Assembly (NCBI GenBank): GCA_903844825.1
Contig: CAIMVC010000043.1
Coordinates: forward strand, 1 to 47,481
DNA: 47,481 bases
Direction of reading: 5' to 3'
Source of the DNA: an uncultured Burkholderiales bacterium
Lineage (GTDB): Bacteria; Pseudomonadota; Gammaproteobacteria; Burkholderiales; Burkholderiaceae_C
Positions within the stretch are counted from its first letter, which is position 1. Every line of letters starts with the position of its first letter. Shown here one piece after another: positions 34,732 to 43,015 of the stretch. The position numbers and the translations under genes were made by a program. The notes below the pieces were generated by a model that did not search any database, was not told the origin of the DNA, and saw only the letters and a program-made list of their open reading frames with translations.

Positions 34732-35091
34732 ATGACATCAGCCATTATTTTGTTCGCGCACGGCTCCCGTGACCCCCTGTGGCGCCTGCCGATCGAGGCC
34801 GTTGCCACCGAAATCCGCAGGCGCGACCCGGCCGCCCTCGTCAGCTGCGCCTACCTTGAGTTGTGCCTGCCCAGCTTGCCCGATGCGGCAGCCGCGCTGG
34901 TCGCCCAAGGCGCCGCGCGGATCAAGGTCTTCCCCCTTTTCCTGGGCGTGGGCAAGCACGCCCGCGAGGACCTGCCGTTGTTGATCGCCGAGCTGCGCAG
35001 CCGCTATCCGGCGCTGCAACTCGACTTGCTGCCGACAGCGGGCGAGTCAGCCCAACTCACCGCCTTGATGGCCGATATCGCGCTGGCTTAA
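34732..35091 (+). CDS. cbiX: CbiX/SirB-family sirohydrochlorin chelatase
   Basis: A 119-residue single-domain chelatase: IILFAHGSRDPLWRLPIEAV with the catalytic His in AHGSRD, CAYLELCLPSLPDAAAAL, and IKVFPLFLGVGKHAREDLP carrying the second His. The small size matches CbiX-S or SirB, which inserts Fe2+ or Co2+ into sirohydrochlorin to make siroheme or cobalamin precursor. Siroheme serves sulfite reductase, which fits the CysB-family regulator immediately downstream. No good ribosome site is seen; it starts 36 bases after lptG. Confidence 0.88.
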   Translation: MTSAIILFAHGSRDPLWRLPIEAVATEIRRRDPAALVSCAYLELCLPSLPDAAAALVAQGAARIKVFPLFLGVGKHAREDLPLLIAELRSRYPALQLDLLPTAGESAQLTALMADIALA

Positions 35092-35198
35092 AGGAAAGCG
35101 GCCGGTTTTGGGCGCAATTTCAGACGCAGGAGCACGGGCTCTTAGCGCCTTGCGGGCATAATGAACCGCTGAAACTGTCGCCATTTGGCATATCCCAC

Positions 35199-36143
35199 AT
35201 GAATCTTCATCAATTCCGATTTGTTCAGGAAGCGGTGCGCCGCAACCTCAACCTGACCGAGACCGCCAAGGCCTTGCACACCTCGCAGCCAGGGGTCTCC
35301 AAGGCCATCATCGAGCTGGAGGAAGAACTCGGCGTCGAGATCTTCGCGCGTCACGGTAAGCGCCTCAAGCGCGTCACCGAGCCGGGCCAGCATGTGCTCA
35401 AAAGCATCGAGCTGATCATGCGCGAAGTCGGCAACCTCAAGCGCATTGGCGAGCAATTTTCGGCCCAGGACAGCGGCACCTTGTCGATCGCCACCACGCA
35501 CACCCAGGCGCGCTACGTCCTGCCGCAGCCCGTGGCGCGCTTGCGCGAGGCCTTCCCCAAGGTCAACGTGAGCTTGCACCAGGGCTCGCCCGACCAGGTG
35601 GCACGCATGGTGATCGACGAAGTCGCCGAAATCGGCATTGCCACCGAGTCGCTGACCCAGTATGCCGAGCTGGTCACCCTGCCCTGCTACGAATGGCAGC
35701 ATGTGCTGGTGATGCCGGCAGACCACCCGCTGGCGCGGCAGACCGCCATCACGCTCGAAGAGCTGGCTGAGCAGCCGCTAATTACCTACCACCCCTCGTT
35801 CACCGGCCGCACCCGCATTGACGAGGCCTTCGCTGCCAAGCGACTGCAGCCGCGCATCGCGCTCGAAGCCATCGACTCGGACGTCATCAAGACCTATGTG
35901 CGGCTGGGCCTGGGCGTGGGCATCGTGGCCGAAATGGCGCTACGCGACGACGGCACCAATTCCGACCTGGTGACGCTGCCCGCCGGCCCCTTGTTTGGCA
36001 TGAACGTGGCGCGTGTGGCCTTCAAACGCAGCGCCTACCTGCGCAACTTTGTCTACAAGTTCGCGGAGCTGGTGAGCCACAAACTCAGTCGCGACGCCAT
36101 CATCAAGGCCATGTCAGGCCACTTCAACGACCACGAGGTTTAA
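35199..36143 (+). CDS. cysB: CysB-family LysR-type regulator
   Basis: A 314-residue LysR-type regulator of the CysB/Cbl branch: MNLHQFRFVQEAVRRNLNLT, TAKALHTSQPGVSKAIIELE and LGVEIFARHGKRLKRVTEPG form the helix-turn-helix part. The effector domain has the CysB blocks LSIATTHTQARYVLPQPVAR, LHQGSPDQVARMV, TYHPSFTGRTRIDEAF and DSDVIKTYVRLGLGVGIVAE. Relatives activate sulfate assimilation and respond to O-acetylserine or sulfur status. The ATG at 35199 was chosen because homology starts there; the frame is open upstream through cbiX. CATAAT at 35157-35162 may be its -10 element. The paralogues CysB and Cbl cannot be told apart here. Confidence 0.9.
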   Translation: MNLHQFRFVQEAVRRNLNLTETAKALHTSQPGVSKAIIELEEELGVEIFARHGKRLKRVTEPGQHVLKSIELIMREVGNLKRIGEQFSAQDSGTLSIATTHTQARYVLPQPVARLREAFPKVNVSLHQGSPDQVARMVIDEVAEIGIATESLTQYAELVTLPCYEWQHVLVMPADHPLARQTAITLEELAEQPLITYHPSFTGRTRIDEAFAAKRLQPRIALEAIDSDVIKTYVRLGLGVGIVAEMALRDDGTNSDLVTLPAGPLFGMNVARVAFKRSAYLRNFVYKFAELVSHKLSRDAIIKAMSGHFNDHEV

Positions 36144-36147
36144 ACCC

Positions 36148-37335
36148 ATGACCGCTACTTCATCAGCCGTTCGAGAACACACCCCTGCGCTGCAAAGCCG
36201 CCTGCCCAACGTGGGCACCACCATCTTTACGGTGATGTCGGCGCTGGCCACCGAAAAGAACGCCGTCAACCTGGGTCAGGGCTTTCCCGACTTTGCCTGC
36301 GACCCGGCCCTGGTCAATGCGGTGACCGATGCCATGCAACGCGGCCTGAACCAATACCCGCCCATGACGGGCGTGCCGGTGCTGCGCGAGGCGATTGCCG
36401 CCAAGATCGAAAAACTCCACGCGCGCCACTACGACTCGACCACTGAAATCACCGTCACCGCCGGCGCCACGCAAGCCATCATCACCGCCATCCTGGCCAT
36501 CGTGCACCCGGGGGACGAAGTCATTGTGCTCGAGCCCTGCTACGACAGCTACGTGCCCAATATCGAGCTGGCCGGCGGCACCGTGGTGCGTGTGCCGCTG
36601 ACCCCGGGCACCTTCCGGCCCGACTTCGACAAGATTGCCGCCGCCATGAGCAGCCGCACGCGGGCCATCATCATCAACTCGCCGCACAACCCCAGTGCCA
36701 CGGTCTGGACCCGCGCCGAGATGCTTGCGCTGCAAGACCTGCTGGCGCCCACCGACATCTTGCTGATCAGCGACGAGGTCTACGAGCACATGGTGTTCGA
36801 CGCCGCCCAGGGCCACGAACACCAAAGCGCGGTCCGCTTTCCCGGACTGGCCGCGCGAGCCTTCATTGTCAGCAGCTTTGGCAAGACCTACCACGTCACG
36901 GGCTGGAAGGTCGGCTACGTAGCCGCGCCGGCGGCGCTGTCGGCCGAGTTTCGCAAGGTGCACCAGTTCAACGTTTTCACCGTCAACACCCCGGTGCAGC
37001 ACGCCCTGGCCCAGTACATGTTGCAGCCGTCCGCCTACCTCGACCTGCCGGCGTTCTACCAACGCAAACGTGACCTGTTCAGGCAAGGCCTGGCCGCGAC
37101 CCGCTTCAAGCTGTTGCCCAGCGAAGGCACGTATTTCCAGTGCGTGGACATCTCCGACGTCAGCGATCTGGGCGAAGCCGAGTTCTGCCAATGGCTGACC
37201 CGCGAGATCGGTGTGGCCGCCATCCCCCTGTCAGCGTTCTACGGCAACGGCTTTGACCAGCGCGTGGTGCGTTTTTGCTTTGCCAAAAAAGACGAGACGC
37301 TGCAAACCGCGCTGGAGCGCCTGGCCAGGCTCTGA
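36148..37335 (+). CDS. PLP-dependent methionine-type aminotransferase (YbdL-like)
   Basis: A 395-residue fold-type I, class I/II aminotransferase. It has LPNVGTTIFTVMSALATEKN, NLGQGFPDFACDPALVNAVT, NQYPPMTGVPVLREAIA, TVTAGATQAIITAILAIV, INSPHNPSATVWTRAEMLAL, the cofactor block LISDEVYEHMVFD, and the Schiff-base lysine in SSFGKTYHVTGWKVGY. This pattern is that of E. coli YbdL, a methionine aminotransferase active on methionine, His and Phe. It starts four bases after the CysB-family gene, which suits a sulfur-amino-acid role such as methionine salvage. The specific amino donor is inferred. Confidence 0.9.
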   Translation: MTATSSAVREHTPALQSRLPNVGTTIFTVMSALATEKNAVNLGQGFPDFACDPALVNAVTDAMQRGLNQYPPMTGVPVLREAIAAKIEKLHARHYDSTTEITVTAGATQAIITAILAIVHPGDEVIVLEPCYDSYVPNIELAGGTVVRVPLTPGTFRPDFDKIAAAMSSRTRAIIINSPHNPSATVWTRAEMLALQDLLAPTDILLISDEVYEHMVFDAAQGHEHQSAVRFPGLAARAFIVSSFGKTYHVTGWKVGYVAAPAALSAEFRKVHQFNVFTVNTPVQHALAQYMLQPSAYLDLPAFYQRKRDLFRQGLAATRFKLLPSEGTYFQCVDISDVSDLGEAEFCQWLTREIGVAAIPLSAFYGNGFDQRVVRFCFAKKDETLQTALERLARL

Positions 37336-37453
37336 GCGGAGCAGTCGCCACGGGGATGGTGAGCAATGGGTTGGACGCTCCCACCTAAAGGGCATCGTAA
37401 TGCGCCGAAGGGGGGATGTTGATCAACCACTTCAACAAACAGAAACGTCCGAT

Positions 37454-37671
37454 ATGAAGACTAAAGAGCTGGGCTCAATCTGGCTAAAAATGTCTTTCAA
37501 CCGCACGGAGTCAATGAGTTTGGCAAGGCCGTCATTCAACAGCAGATCCGGCGCGACCCGATGGCCGAGCTCTTTATGAATCTGCCTTCTTGCCGCCGGG
37601 CAGTAGGGGCACGAACGTTTGGCGAATCGATTGACGCGGCGTCCGCCGCTGCATGGCGGCAGCCGAGCTGA
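37454..37671 (+). pseudogene. IS110-family transposase N-terminal remnant, frameshifted
   Basis: The ATG at 37454 opens MKTKELGSI. After a small deletion the frame starting at 37483 continues AKNVFQPHGVNEFGKAV and IQQQIRRDPMAELFMNLPSC, which is the start of IS110-type transposases (LAKNVFQxHGVDExG...). Homology then fades into other frames and a stop at 37669-37671. The DEDD catalytic domain and the C-terminal half are missing. It lies in the 336-base gap between the aminotransferase and the dehydrogenase; nothing else is recognised in that gap (37336-37453). Confidence 0.75.
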
Positions 37672-38754
37672 TCAGACTGGCGCGACAGGTCGCCCCATCA
37701 ATTGCTCGAAGCGCCTTGCGAACAGTGGCCAGACTTGCGGGTTGATCAGACGCGAAGGGCGCTGACCACCGGCAACCTGTATCAGTTGTGTTGCCGCCAG
37801 GGTGGCCATCTCGCGACGTGCGTCAAGGCTAACGCCTGCCGTATGGTGGGTGGCAATGACTTGGTCCAGCGACAGCAGCGGATGCGTCGCCTCGGGCGGC
37901 TCGGCCGTCCATACATCGAGGCCGGCACCACGCAAGTGGCCGGACCGCAGCGCCTCGAACAAGGCAGCTTCATCATGAATTCCGCCGCGTGCCGTGGTGA
38001 TGAACAATGCACCCGGTTTCATGGCGGCAAACGTGGCTGCATTAAAAAGCCCTAGCGTTTGCTCGTCGCGGGGGCAGTGAACTGACACCACATCCGAGCC
38101 TGCCAGCAACTCTTCAAACGACACGGCCTTGGCACCCCGCTGCAAAATAGTTTGTTCGCTCAACAAGGGGTCGTAGGCCAGCACGTTCATACCAAAGGCC
38201 ATCGCCAGCTCAGCCACCAAGGACCCGATGTAGCCAATGCCAACCAGGCCTAGGGTACGTCCCCTCAACTCAAAACCCATGCCCTGCACCCGAGTGAAGT
38301 GCTCGCCACGGCGCAGGCGCCGATCGGACTCGGCCAGACGCTTGGCCAAGCCAAGCATCATGCCCAGGGTGTGCTCGGCTACCGCGCCAGCGTTGCTGCC
38401 GGCCTGGTTGACCACACACACACCCGCACGGGTGCAGGCGGCCACATCGACAGTGTCATAGCCGGCACCATAAGACGTCACGACCAGCAAATTGGGGCTG
38501 GCTTTGAGCAACTGTTCGCTCACGCGCCAGACATCGGGCAGATCGTCTTTAGCCGAGGACACATGGTAGGCGTGGGTTGTGGACATCGCCCGCATCACAG
38601 CATCATCCTGGCCAAAGGCCGAGAGAACCTGCAGGCTCAACCCGCTAGCGGCGCCGATCAGACTGTCGAACGTGAGGTGGTCTAACGGAAGATCGAGCCT
38701 CAAGACAGAAAAAACAGATTGCGTTGCAGTCGTGCGAGTAGATGCGGTGACCAT
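37672..38754 (-). CDS. D-2-hydroxyacid dehydrogenase (NAD-dependent)
   Basis: A 360-residue D-isomer-specific 2-hydroxyacid dehydrogenase. The substrate domain has VVTSYGAGYDTVDVAACTRA, AGSNAGAVAEHTLGMML; the Rossmann motif is LRGRTLGLVGIGYIGSLVAE; the catalytic Arg is in ITTARGGIHDE, Glu in DVWTAEPPEATHP and His in IATHHTAGVSLDAR. It interconverts 2-keto and D-2-hydroxy acids such as phosphoglycerate, glycerate or glyoxylate derivatives. The ATG at 38754 follows GGGGTAA. The stop falls directly at the IS110 remnant, so the last residues may have been altered by that insertion. Substrate is undetermined. Confidence 0.92.
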   Translation of the reverse strand: MVTASTRTTATQSVFSVLRLDLPLDHLTFDSLIGAASGLSLQVLSAFGQDDAVMRAMSTTHAYHVSSAKDDLPDVWRVSEQLLKASPNLLVVTSYGAGYDTVDVAACTRAGVCVVNQAGSNAGAVAEHTLGMMLGLAKRLAESDRRLRRGEHFTRVQGMGFELRGRTLGLVGIGYIGSLVAELAMAFGMNVLAYDPLLSEQTILQRGAKAVSFEELLAGSDVVSVHCPRDEQTLGLFNAATFAAMKPGALFITTARGGIHDEAALFEALRSGHLRGAGLDVWTAEPPEATHPLLSLDQVIATHHTAGVSLDARREMATLAATQLIQVAGGQRPSRLINPQVWPLFARRFEQLMGRPVAPV

Positions 38755-39081
38755 GGATTACCCCGGGTGAGTGACTGACAATTATCTTCAGTTGATTCGG
38801 CTAGATAAGGGTGCTCGCAAAGCTAGGACGAACCTGACCTTGCCCCCGAGAAACGTATCCTGTTGGTGATGAAGCGCCACCGTGTGGTCTTGGCCTCGAG
38901 CTTGGCCCCCTGTGGGCAGCAACTGGCGCACGCCGGCGGTGTAATCCTGAGCATCACGCAGGTACTAGGAGCTTTGAGCGCGCGTCAGCGCCTCCTCCTA
39001 GGTGTTGGGCAGGCGGTTGCGCCCGTCGGCGGCCGACAAAGTGGCAACGGGCTGGAAGGCGGCTACCAAATGCCCACGATG
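38755..39081. other. Gene-poor region, possibly decayed coding sequence
   Basis: No supported gene lies here. A minus-strand frame over about 38830-39060 reads like protein but is broken by two stops and matches nothing I recognise. An imperfect hairpin with arms CTAGGAG (38965-38971) and CTCCTAG (38995-39001) lies within it. The promoter of the dehydrogenase gene at 38754 should be at the left end. Confidence 0.45.
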
Positions 39082-39124
39082 AAAAACCCCGATGCCGCTG
39101 CCCTGCGGCGCAGCCATCGGGGTT
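39082..39124 (-). terminator. Rho-independent terminator of the SapC-family gene
   Basis: Read on the minus strand, AACCCCGATG and CATCGGGGTT (39115-39124 and 39085-39094 on plus) form a perfect 10-bp stem around a GC-rich loop that can itself fold, followed by TTTTT. It begins about 12 bases past the stop codon at 39136. Confidence 0.88.
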
Positions 39125-39135
39125 GCCCTGACGGC

Positions 39136-39918
39136 TTACTGCAGGGTTTCTTTGCTGCGGCGGCGGCTGCCCGTGGCGGCCTTGTCGTCGTCGACCGCTG
39201 CCACAGCGGCTACCGCTGCCGGCTTTTTCATGCTGGCCAGGCGCTCAATCTGCGACAGGGAAATCAGGTGCGCGTAAATCGCAGGCAGGTAACCCTTCTG
39301 GCGGATCTCGGCAAATTTGGCATCGCTGAAGTTGTTCAGGCGCTCTTCATTGATGACGTAGCAACCGGTGATGTTGCGCACCTGGTTGGCCGCGTTCACG
39401 CGCATGTTCAGCGGCGTCAACAGGTTGTTTTGCACCAAAAACTTGCTGAACTCATGGGTCATGGTGTCCATCTGCTGCAACTCGCCGAGGTAGCGCTTGA
39501 CGTTTTCGATCACCTGGGTCGGGTTGCCCTCCTCGTCGAACATGGCCGCGCCTTCGGTGTCGCTGAGCAGGTCACTGGCTTCGTCCACACACACGATGTA
39601 GCGGTCAGCCTCTGCGGCCTTGGTCAGGGCAAATGGGTAGCGGCGGATGATGGCCGGAATATAAGAGCCGGACCACTGACCTTCGCTGTCCACAAACAGG
39701 TTCTCCCCCGCGTCCAGCCCCATCAGGGCAACCGGGCGAAAGTCGTCATTGGCCTTGTCTTCCAGAAAGACCAGCGGATAAAGGGCCGCTGCCCGTGCAA
39801 ACTCGTGCACGGTGACATAAGCCACATGAAACTTCGATGCGAACTGAAAGTTGTTGCTGACGCGAATTTTTTTGCCAGCGTGACGATCTTTGTTAACGGG
39901 AACTACTTGTTCAAACAT
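39136..39918 (-). CDS. SapC-family protein
   Basis: A 260-residue SapC-like protein: VVPVNKDRHAGKKI at the N-terminus, FHVAYVTVHEFARAAALYPL, FLEDKANDDFRPVALMGLDA GENLF, GSYIPAIIRRYPFAL, CVDEASDLLSDTEGAAMFDE and the C-terminal NNFSDAKFAEIRQKGYLPAI YAHLISLSQ. SapC was named in Campylobacter S-layer loci, but relatives are spread through proteobacteria with no proven function. There is no signal peptide, so it is probably cytoplasmic. GGAGA precedes the ATG at 39918. After the domain comes an Ala-rich tail ending in basic residues. It is divergent from a histidine kinase gene. Confidence 0.88.
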   Translation of the reverse strand: MFEQVVPVNKDRHAGKKIRVSNNFQFASKFHVAYVTVHEFARAAALYPLVFLEDKANDDFRPVALMGLDAGENLFVDSEGQWSGSYIPAIIRRYPFALTKAAEADRYIVCVDEASDLLSDTEGAAMFDEEGNPTQVIENVKRYLGELQQMDTMTHEFSKFLVQNNLLTPLNMRVNAANQVRNITGCYVINEERLNNFSDAKFAEIRQKGYLPAIYAHLISLSQIERLASMKKPAAVAAVAAVDDDKAATGSRRRSKETLQ

Positions 39919-40146
39919 TTCTTTCTCCAGTGAAAAATCATTCAATACACCTGCCGCCCATCCGCCCCCCCGGTCCTCGGCACGAAAATGGGTCGCAGAA
40001 CTCCACAGTAGAGTTAGGCTCGGTGATAATAATTTTAACAATTTTGGCGGCAAATGCACGATCTTCGACAAATAGGAGACAAATCCGACATTTCTACCCC
40101 TTGTCACTCTTTCGAAGTCGTATTTGACTAAAAACAGCTCTTTTGC

Positions 40147-42147
40147 ATGCGTTTCTTTTCCTACTTTTGCATTCTGCCGGTGTTCCTGCTAGGCCTGCTG
40201 GGCTCTGCCAGTGCCGCCGTGCTGCAGGCGCAGACCCTGTCCATGAGTCAGCTCGCCGGGCTGGCTGTTCTGGAGGATGCAAGCGGGACTTTGACAATTG
40301 ACGATGTGAGCCGCTCCGACATTGCCGGGCAGTTCCAGGTCTGGGCGCCGGATCGCGGCCAGATCAATGTGGGCTTCACGCGTTCGGCCTACTGGGTGCG
40401 GGTGGCGCTGCAGCGCGCGTCTGACGCGCCCAGCAACTGGGTGATCGAGCTGCCCTTTTTTCAGCTCAACACCGTGGACTTTTACGCACCGGGTGCCAAA
40501 GCGGTGAAAACCGGCGGCAGCCGCCCGATCGCAACGCGCCCGTTTTTGCACCGTTTTTATGCGTTCCCGGTAGAAGTCAGCACCGAGCCCCGGATGTACT
40601 ACCTGCGCGTGACCAGCAACCACAGCCTGACCGTGCCGCTGACGCTCTGGCAAGAACAGCCCTTTCGCCACCAGATTCAAAACACTTTCATCCTGCAGGC
40701 GCTGTATTTCGGCGGTTTGTTCGCGCTGTTGATCTACAACCTGTTTCTGGCCGTGTCGCTCAGGGATTTGCGTTTTCTGCTCTACACCTTGTTCGTGGGC
40801 AACTTTGCCTTGGGCATGCTGGCAGGCAATGGCCTGGGGCAGATGTACCTCTGGCCTGGACGGGGCGAGTTCGACGGCATTGCTGGCACGTTCTTTCTGT
40901 GCCTGGCGGGCAGCTTTTCCATGCTGTTTGCCGACCGGTTTTTGCAGACAGCCCGGTATTTGCCCTGGGCTTCGCGAGGCTTTCAGGCGTGCGCCCTGAT
41001 CTATCTGGTTAATGCTTTGGCGCTCGTGACCGCTCCCTGGCATGGGCTGCCCCTGCCGGGGATTGTGATTTTTATCTTTCTGGTGACCCTGCCCGCCGGC
41101 GCCCTGGTGGTGGGCACCGGCATTCAGGTTCGCAGGCTGGGCCACCGGCGAGTGCGATTTTTCTTGCTGGCCTGGCTGATCTTGTGGCTGGGCGCCATCA
41201 CCGCCACTTTGCGCGCCTTCGAGCTGTTGCCCACCAACACCTTCACGTCTTACAGCCTGCAAATCTCGTCGGCTTTCGAAATGCTGCTGCTGGCGCTGGC
41301 GCTGGCCGACGTGGTCCACCTGGAGCGTCAGGAGCGCGAGTCGGCCCAGCGCGAAGCCCTGCAAGCCAACCAGCGCCTGCTGGAGAGCGCGCGCACCTCC
41401 GAAGAGCGACTCGAGCGCGAAGTCAAAAAACGCACCGTTGCACTTGAGCGCGCGCTCGATACCGAAACCCGGCTGCTGGAAAAGTACCTGCGCTTTGGCG
41501 CCCTGATTTCCCACGAGTTCCGCAACCCGCTGGGCATCGTCAACAGCCAGATCAGCTTGTTGCGCAAAGAACACCAGATGGGCCAGTTGAATCTGGAAAA
41601 GCGCCTGGACACCATGGCCAGCGCCACCCGACGCTTGCTTTCCTTGTTTGAAACCTGGCTGATCGGCGACCGGCTGCAACACGCCATGCAGGACTTCGAG
41701 CCGCAGCATATTCCGCTGGCGGCCTGGCTGCGCGGGCTGGTGGACGCGCAGACGGCCTACCACGACAGCCACCCGCTTGAGCTCAGAATTACCCGCGCCG
41801 TCAGCGACGTCTGGGCCGACGAAGGCCTGCTGGAGGTGGCCTTGGTCAACCTGATCGACAACGCCTGCAAGTACTCCCGCGCCGGGCAGCCGGTACTGAT
41901 CGAAACCCGGCAAAAAAGCGGCTGGATAGGGATTGCCGTAACCGACCAGGGCTGCGGCATTGACAAAAGCAACCACACGGCGGTTTTTGAAGACTATCGC
42001 CGCGTGAGCCCGGAGAGCACGATCTCGGGCATGGGACTGGGCCTGGCCTTTGTGCGACGCATTGTGGACAGGCACCAGGGCGAGCTCGAACTCAAGAGTG
42101 CGTTAGGCGAAGGCAGCAGCTTTTGCCTGTGGCTGCCGCATAAATAA
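40147..42147 (+). CDS. 7TMR-DISM hybrid-free sensor histidine kinase
   Basis: A 666-residue membrane sensor kinase. It has a signal peptide (FCILPVFLLGLLGSASA), a periplasmic 7TMR-DISMED2 domain (residues about 40-165; AYWVRVALQR, VDFYAPGA), seven membrane helices (about 175-385; FGGLFALLIYNLFLAVSLRD), a short coiled coil, a HisKA domain with His456 in LISHEFRNPLGIV, and an HATPase with NLIDNACKYS, VTDQGCGIDKS and GMGLGLAFVRRIV. DISM receptors sense extracellular carbohydrates or related ligands. It lies 21 bases before its likely partner response regulator. No ribosome site precedes the ATG; it is divergent from the SapC-family gene. Confidence 0.92.
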   Translation: MRFFSYFCILPVFLLGLLGSASAAVLQAQTLSMSQLAGLAVLEDASGTLTIDDVSRSDIAGQFQVWAPDRGQINVGFTRSAYWVRVALQRASDAPSNWVIELPFFQLNTVDFYAPGAKAVKTGGSRPIATRPFLHRFYAFPVEVSTEPRMYYLRVTSNHSLTVPLTLWQEQPFRHQIQNTFILQALYFGGLFALLIYNLFLAVSLRDLRFLLYTLFVGNFALGMLAGNGLGQMYLWPGRGEFDGIAGTFFLCLAGSFSMLFADRFLQTARYLPWASRGFQACALIYLVNALALVTAPWHGLPLPGIVIFIFLVTLPAGALVVGTGIQVRRLGHRRVRFFLLAWLILWLGAITATLRAFELLPTNTFTSYSLQISSAFEMLLLALALADVVHLERQERESAQREALQANQRLLESARTSEERLEREVKKRTVALERALDTETRLLEKYLRFGALISHEFRNPLGIVNSQISLLRKEHQMGQLNLEKRLDTMASATRRLLSLFETWLIGDRLQHAMQDFEPQHIPLAAWLRGLVDAQTAYHDSHPLELRITRAVSDVWADEGLLEVALVNLIDNACKYSRAGQPVLIETRQKSGWIGIAVTDQGCGIDKSNHTAVFEDYRRVSPESTISGMGLGLAFVRRIVDRHQGELELKSALGEGSSFCLWLPHK

Positions 42148-42168
42148 AAGAGTGACAATTCGAGCACG

Positions 42169-42867
42169 ATGAGAACTACCGACACCCCACCCGGCCGCGT
42201 GCTGGTCATCGAAGACGAGGCCGCTTTGCTTGAGGCTCTGGTCACCTACCTGAACATGGAAGGTTTCTCGGCCGATGGCGTCGCCAGCCTGAACGCGGCG
42301 TCTCAGTGGATGCGCACCCACCAGTTCGATATTCTGGTGCTCGACCTGGGCTTGCCCGACGGCGACGGCCTGAAGTGGCTGGGCGAGAACGCGCAACTGC
42401 GGGAAAAAGGTGTGATCATCACCACCGCCCGCGGTGAAGGCCAGCAGCGCGTCGAGGGCATACGCGCTGGTGCCGACATCTACCTGGTCAAGCCGATTGA
42501 GCTCGAAGAGCTGGCCTCGCTGGTGAACAATTTGATGCGCCGGCTACAGACCAAGGCCAGCCCGCAATGGAGCCTGAGCCGTACCAACTGGACCTTGCAG
42601 TCGCCCTCGGGCGTGGCCATCAAGCTGACCCATTCCGAGTCGATGCTGCTGCGCAAAATGGCCGAACACCCGGGCCAGGCGGTGTCGCGCCAGGACCTGG
42701 CGCTGAGCCTGGACCACGACCCTGAAGCCTACGACTTCAGGCGCATGGAAATTCTGGTCAGGCGCCTGCGCAACAAGACAAAAGAGACGCTGGGCTCGGA
42801 ACTGCCCCTGGAGACGGTGCACAAAGTGGGCTACGCGTTTGCCGCGCCCATCGTGGTCGCCGGATAA
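42169..42867 (+). CDS. OmpR/PhoB-type response regulator
   Basis: A 232-residue two-domain regulator. The receiver has the acidic pocket VIEDEA, phospho-acceptor Asp59 in ILVLDLGLPDGDG, the Thr in IITTARGEG and Lys in YLVKPIELEEL. The C-terminal winged helix has LTHSESMLLRKMAEHPGQAV, ALSLDHDPEAYDFRRMEILV and RRLRNKT, ending ETVHKVGYAF. It should be phosphorylated by the kinase encoded just upstream and act as a DNA-binding regulator. Targets are unknown; the divergent SapC-family gene is a candidate. Confidence 0.93.
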   Translation: MRTTDTPPGRVLVIEDEAALLEALVTYLNMEGFSADGVASLNAASQWMRTHQFDILVLDLGLPDGDGLKWLGENAQLREKGVIITTARGEGQQRVEGIRAGADIYLVKPIELEELASLVNNLMRRLQTKASPQWSLSRTNWTLQSPSGVAIKLTHSESMLLRKMAEHPGQAVSRQDLALSLDHDPEAYDFRRMEILVRRLRNKTKETLGSELPLETVHKVGYAFAAPIVVAG

Positions 42868-42883
42868 GGCCGGGCGAAAAGAG

Positions 42884-42962
42884 CCCGTCATTGAGGCCGC
42901 AGGCCATGGCAACCCATGAACTCAGGGGCCGTGGATGGCCACGCTGCGCTCGCCATGACGGG
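42884..42962. repeat. Dispersed palindromic repeat element
   Basis: A roughly 79-base imperfect palindrome with termini CCGTCAT and ATGACGG. The arms GGCCGCAGGCCATGGCAACC and GGATGGCCACGCTGCGCTCG are complementary with mismatches. I recognise it as the common proteobacterial intergenic repeat that reads CGTCATTGCGAGCGCAGC on one strand. It fills the space between the response regulator and hrpA terminator. Confidence 0.65.
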
Positions 42963-43014
42963 AAAAAAAGCCCCTGTGCGGCGCTCGCAATAACGAGGCG
43001 CGCCCACGCGGGGC
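42963..43014 (-). terminator. Rho-independent terminator of hrpA
   Basis: On the minus strand, GCCCC (43010-43014 on plus) and GGGGC (42970-42974) close a branched GC-rich hairpin followed by seven T residues. It begins immediately after the hrpA stop. The inner GCGAG/CTCG arms resemble half of the neighbouring dispersed repeat. Confidence 0.7.
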
Positions 43015-43015
43015 A

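Noticed and set aside
38863-39933. 356-codon plus-strand frame over the SapC gene and its terminator
   Set aside because: It crosses a clear minus-strand terminator and is antisense to a recognised SapC-family protein.
40189-42075. 628-codon minus-strand frame antisense to the histidine kinase
   Set aside because: The kinase on the plus strand is complete with all domain motifs; the antisense product is low-complexity Gln/Gly/Ala-rich.
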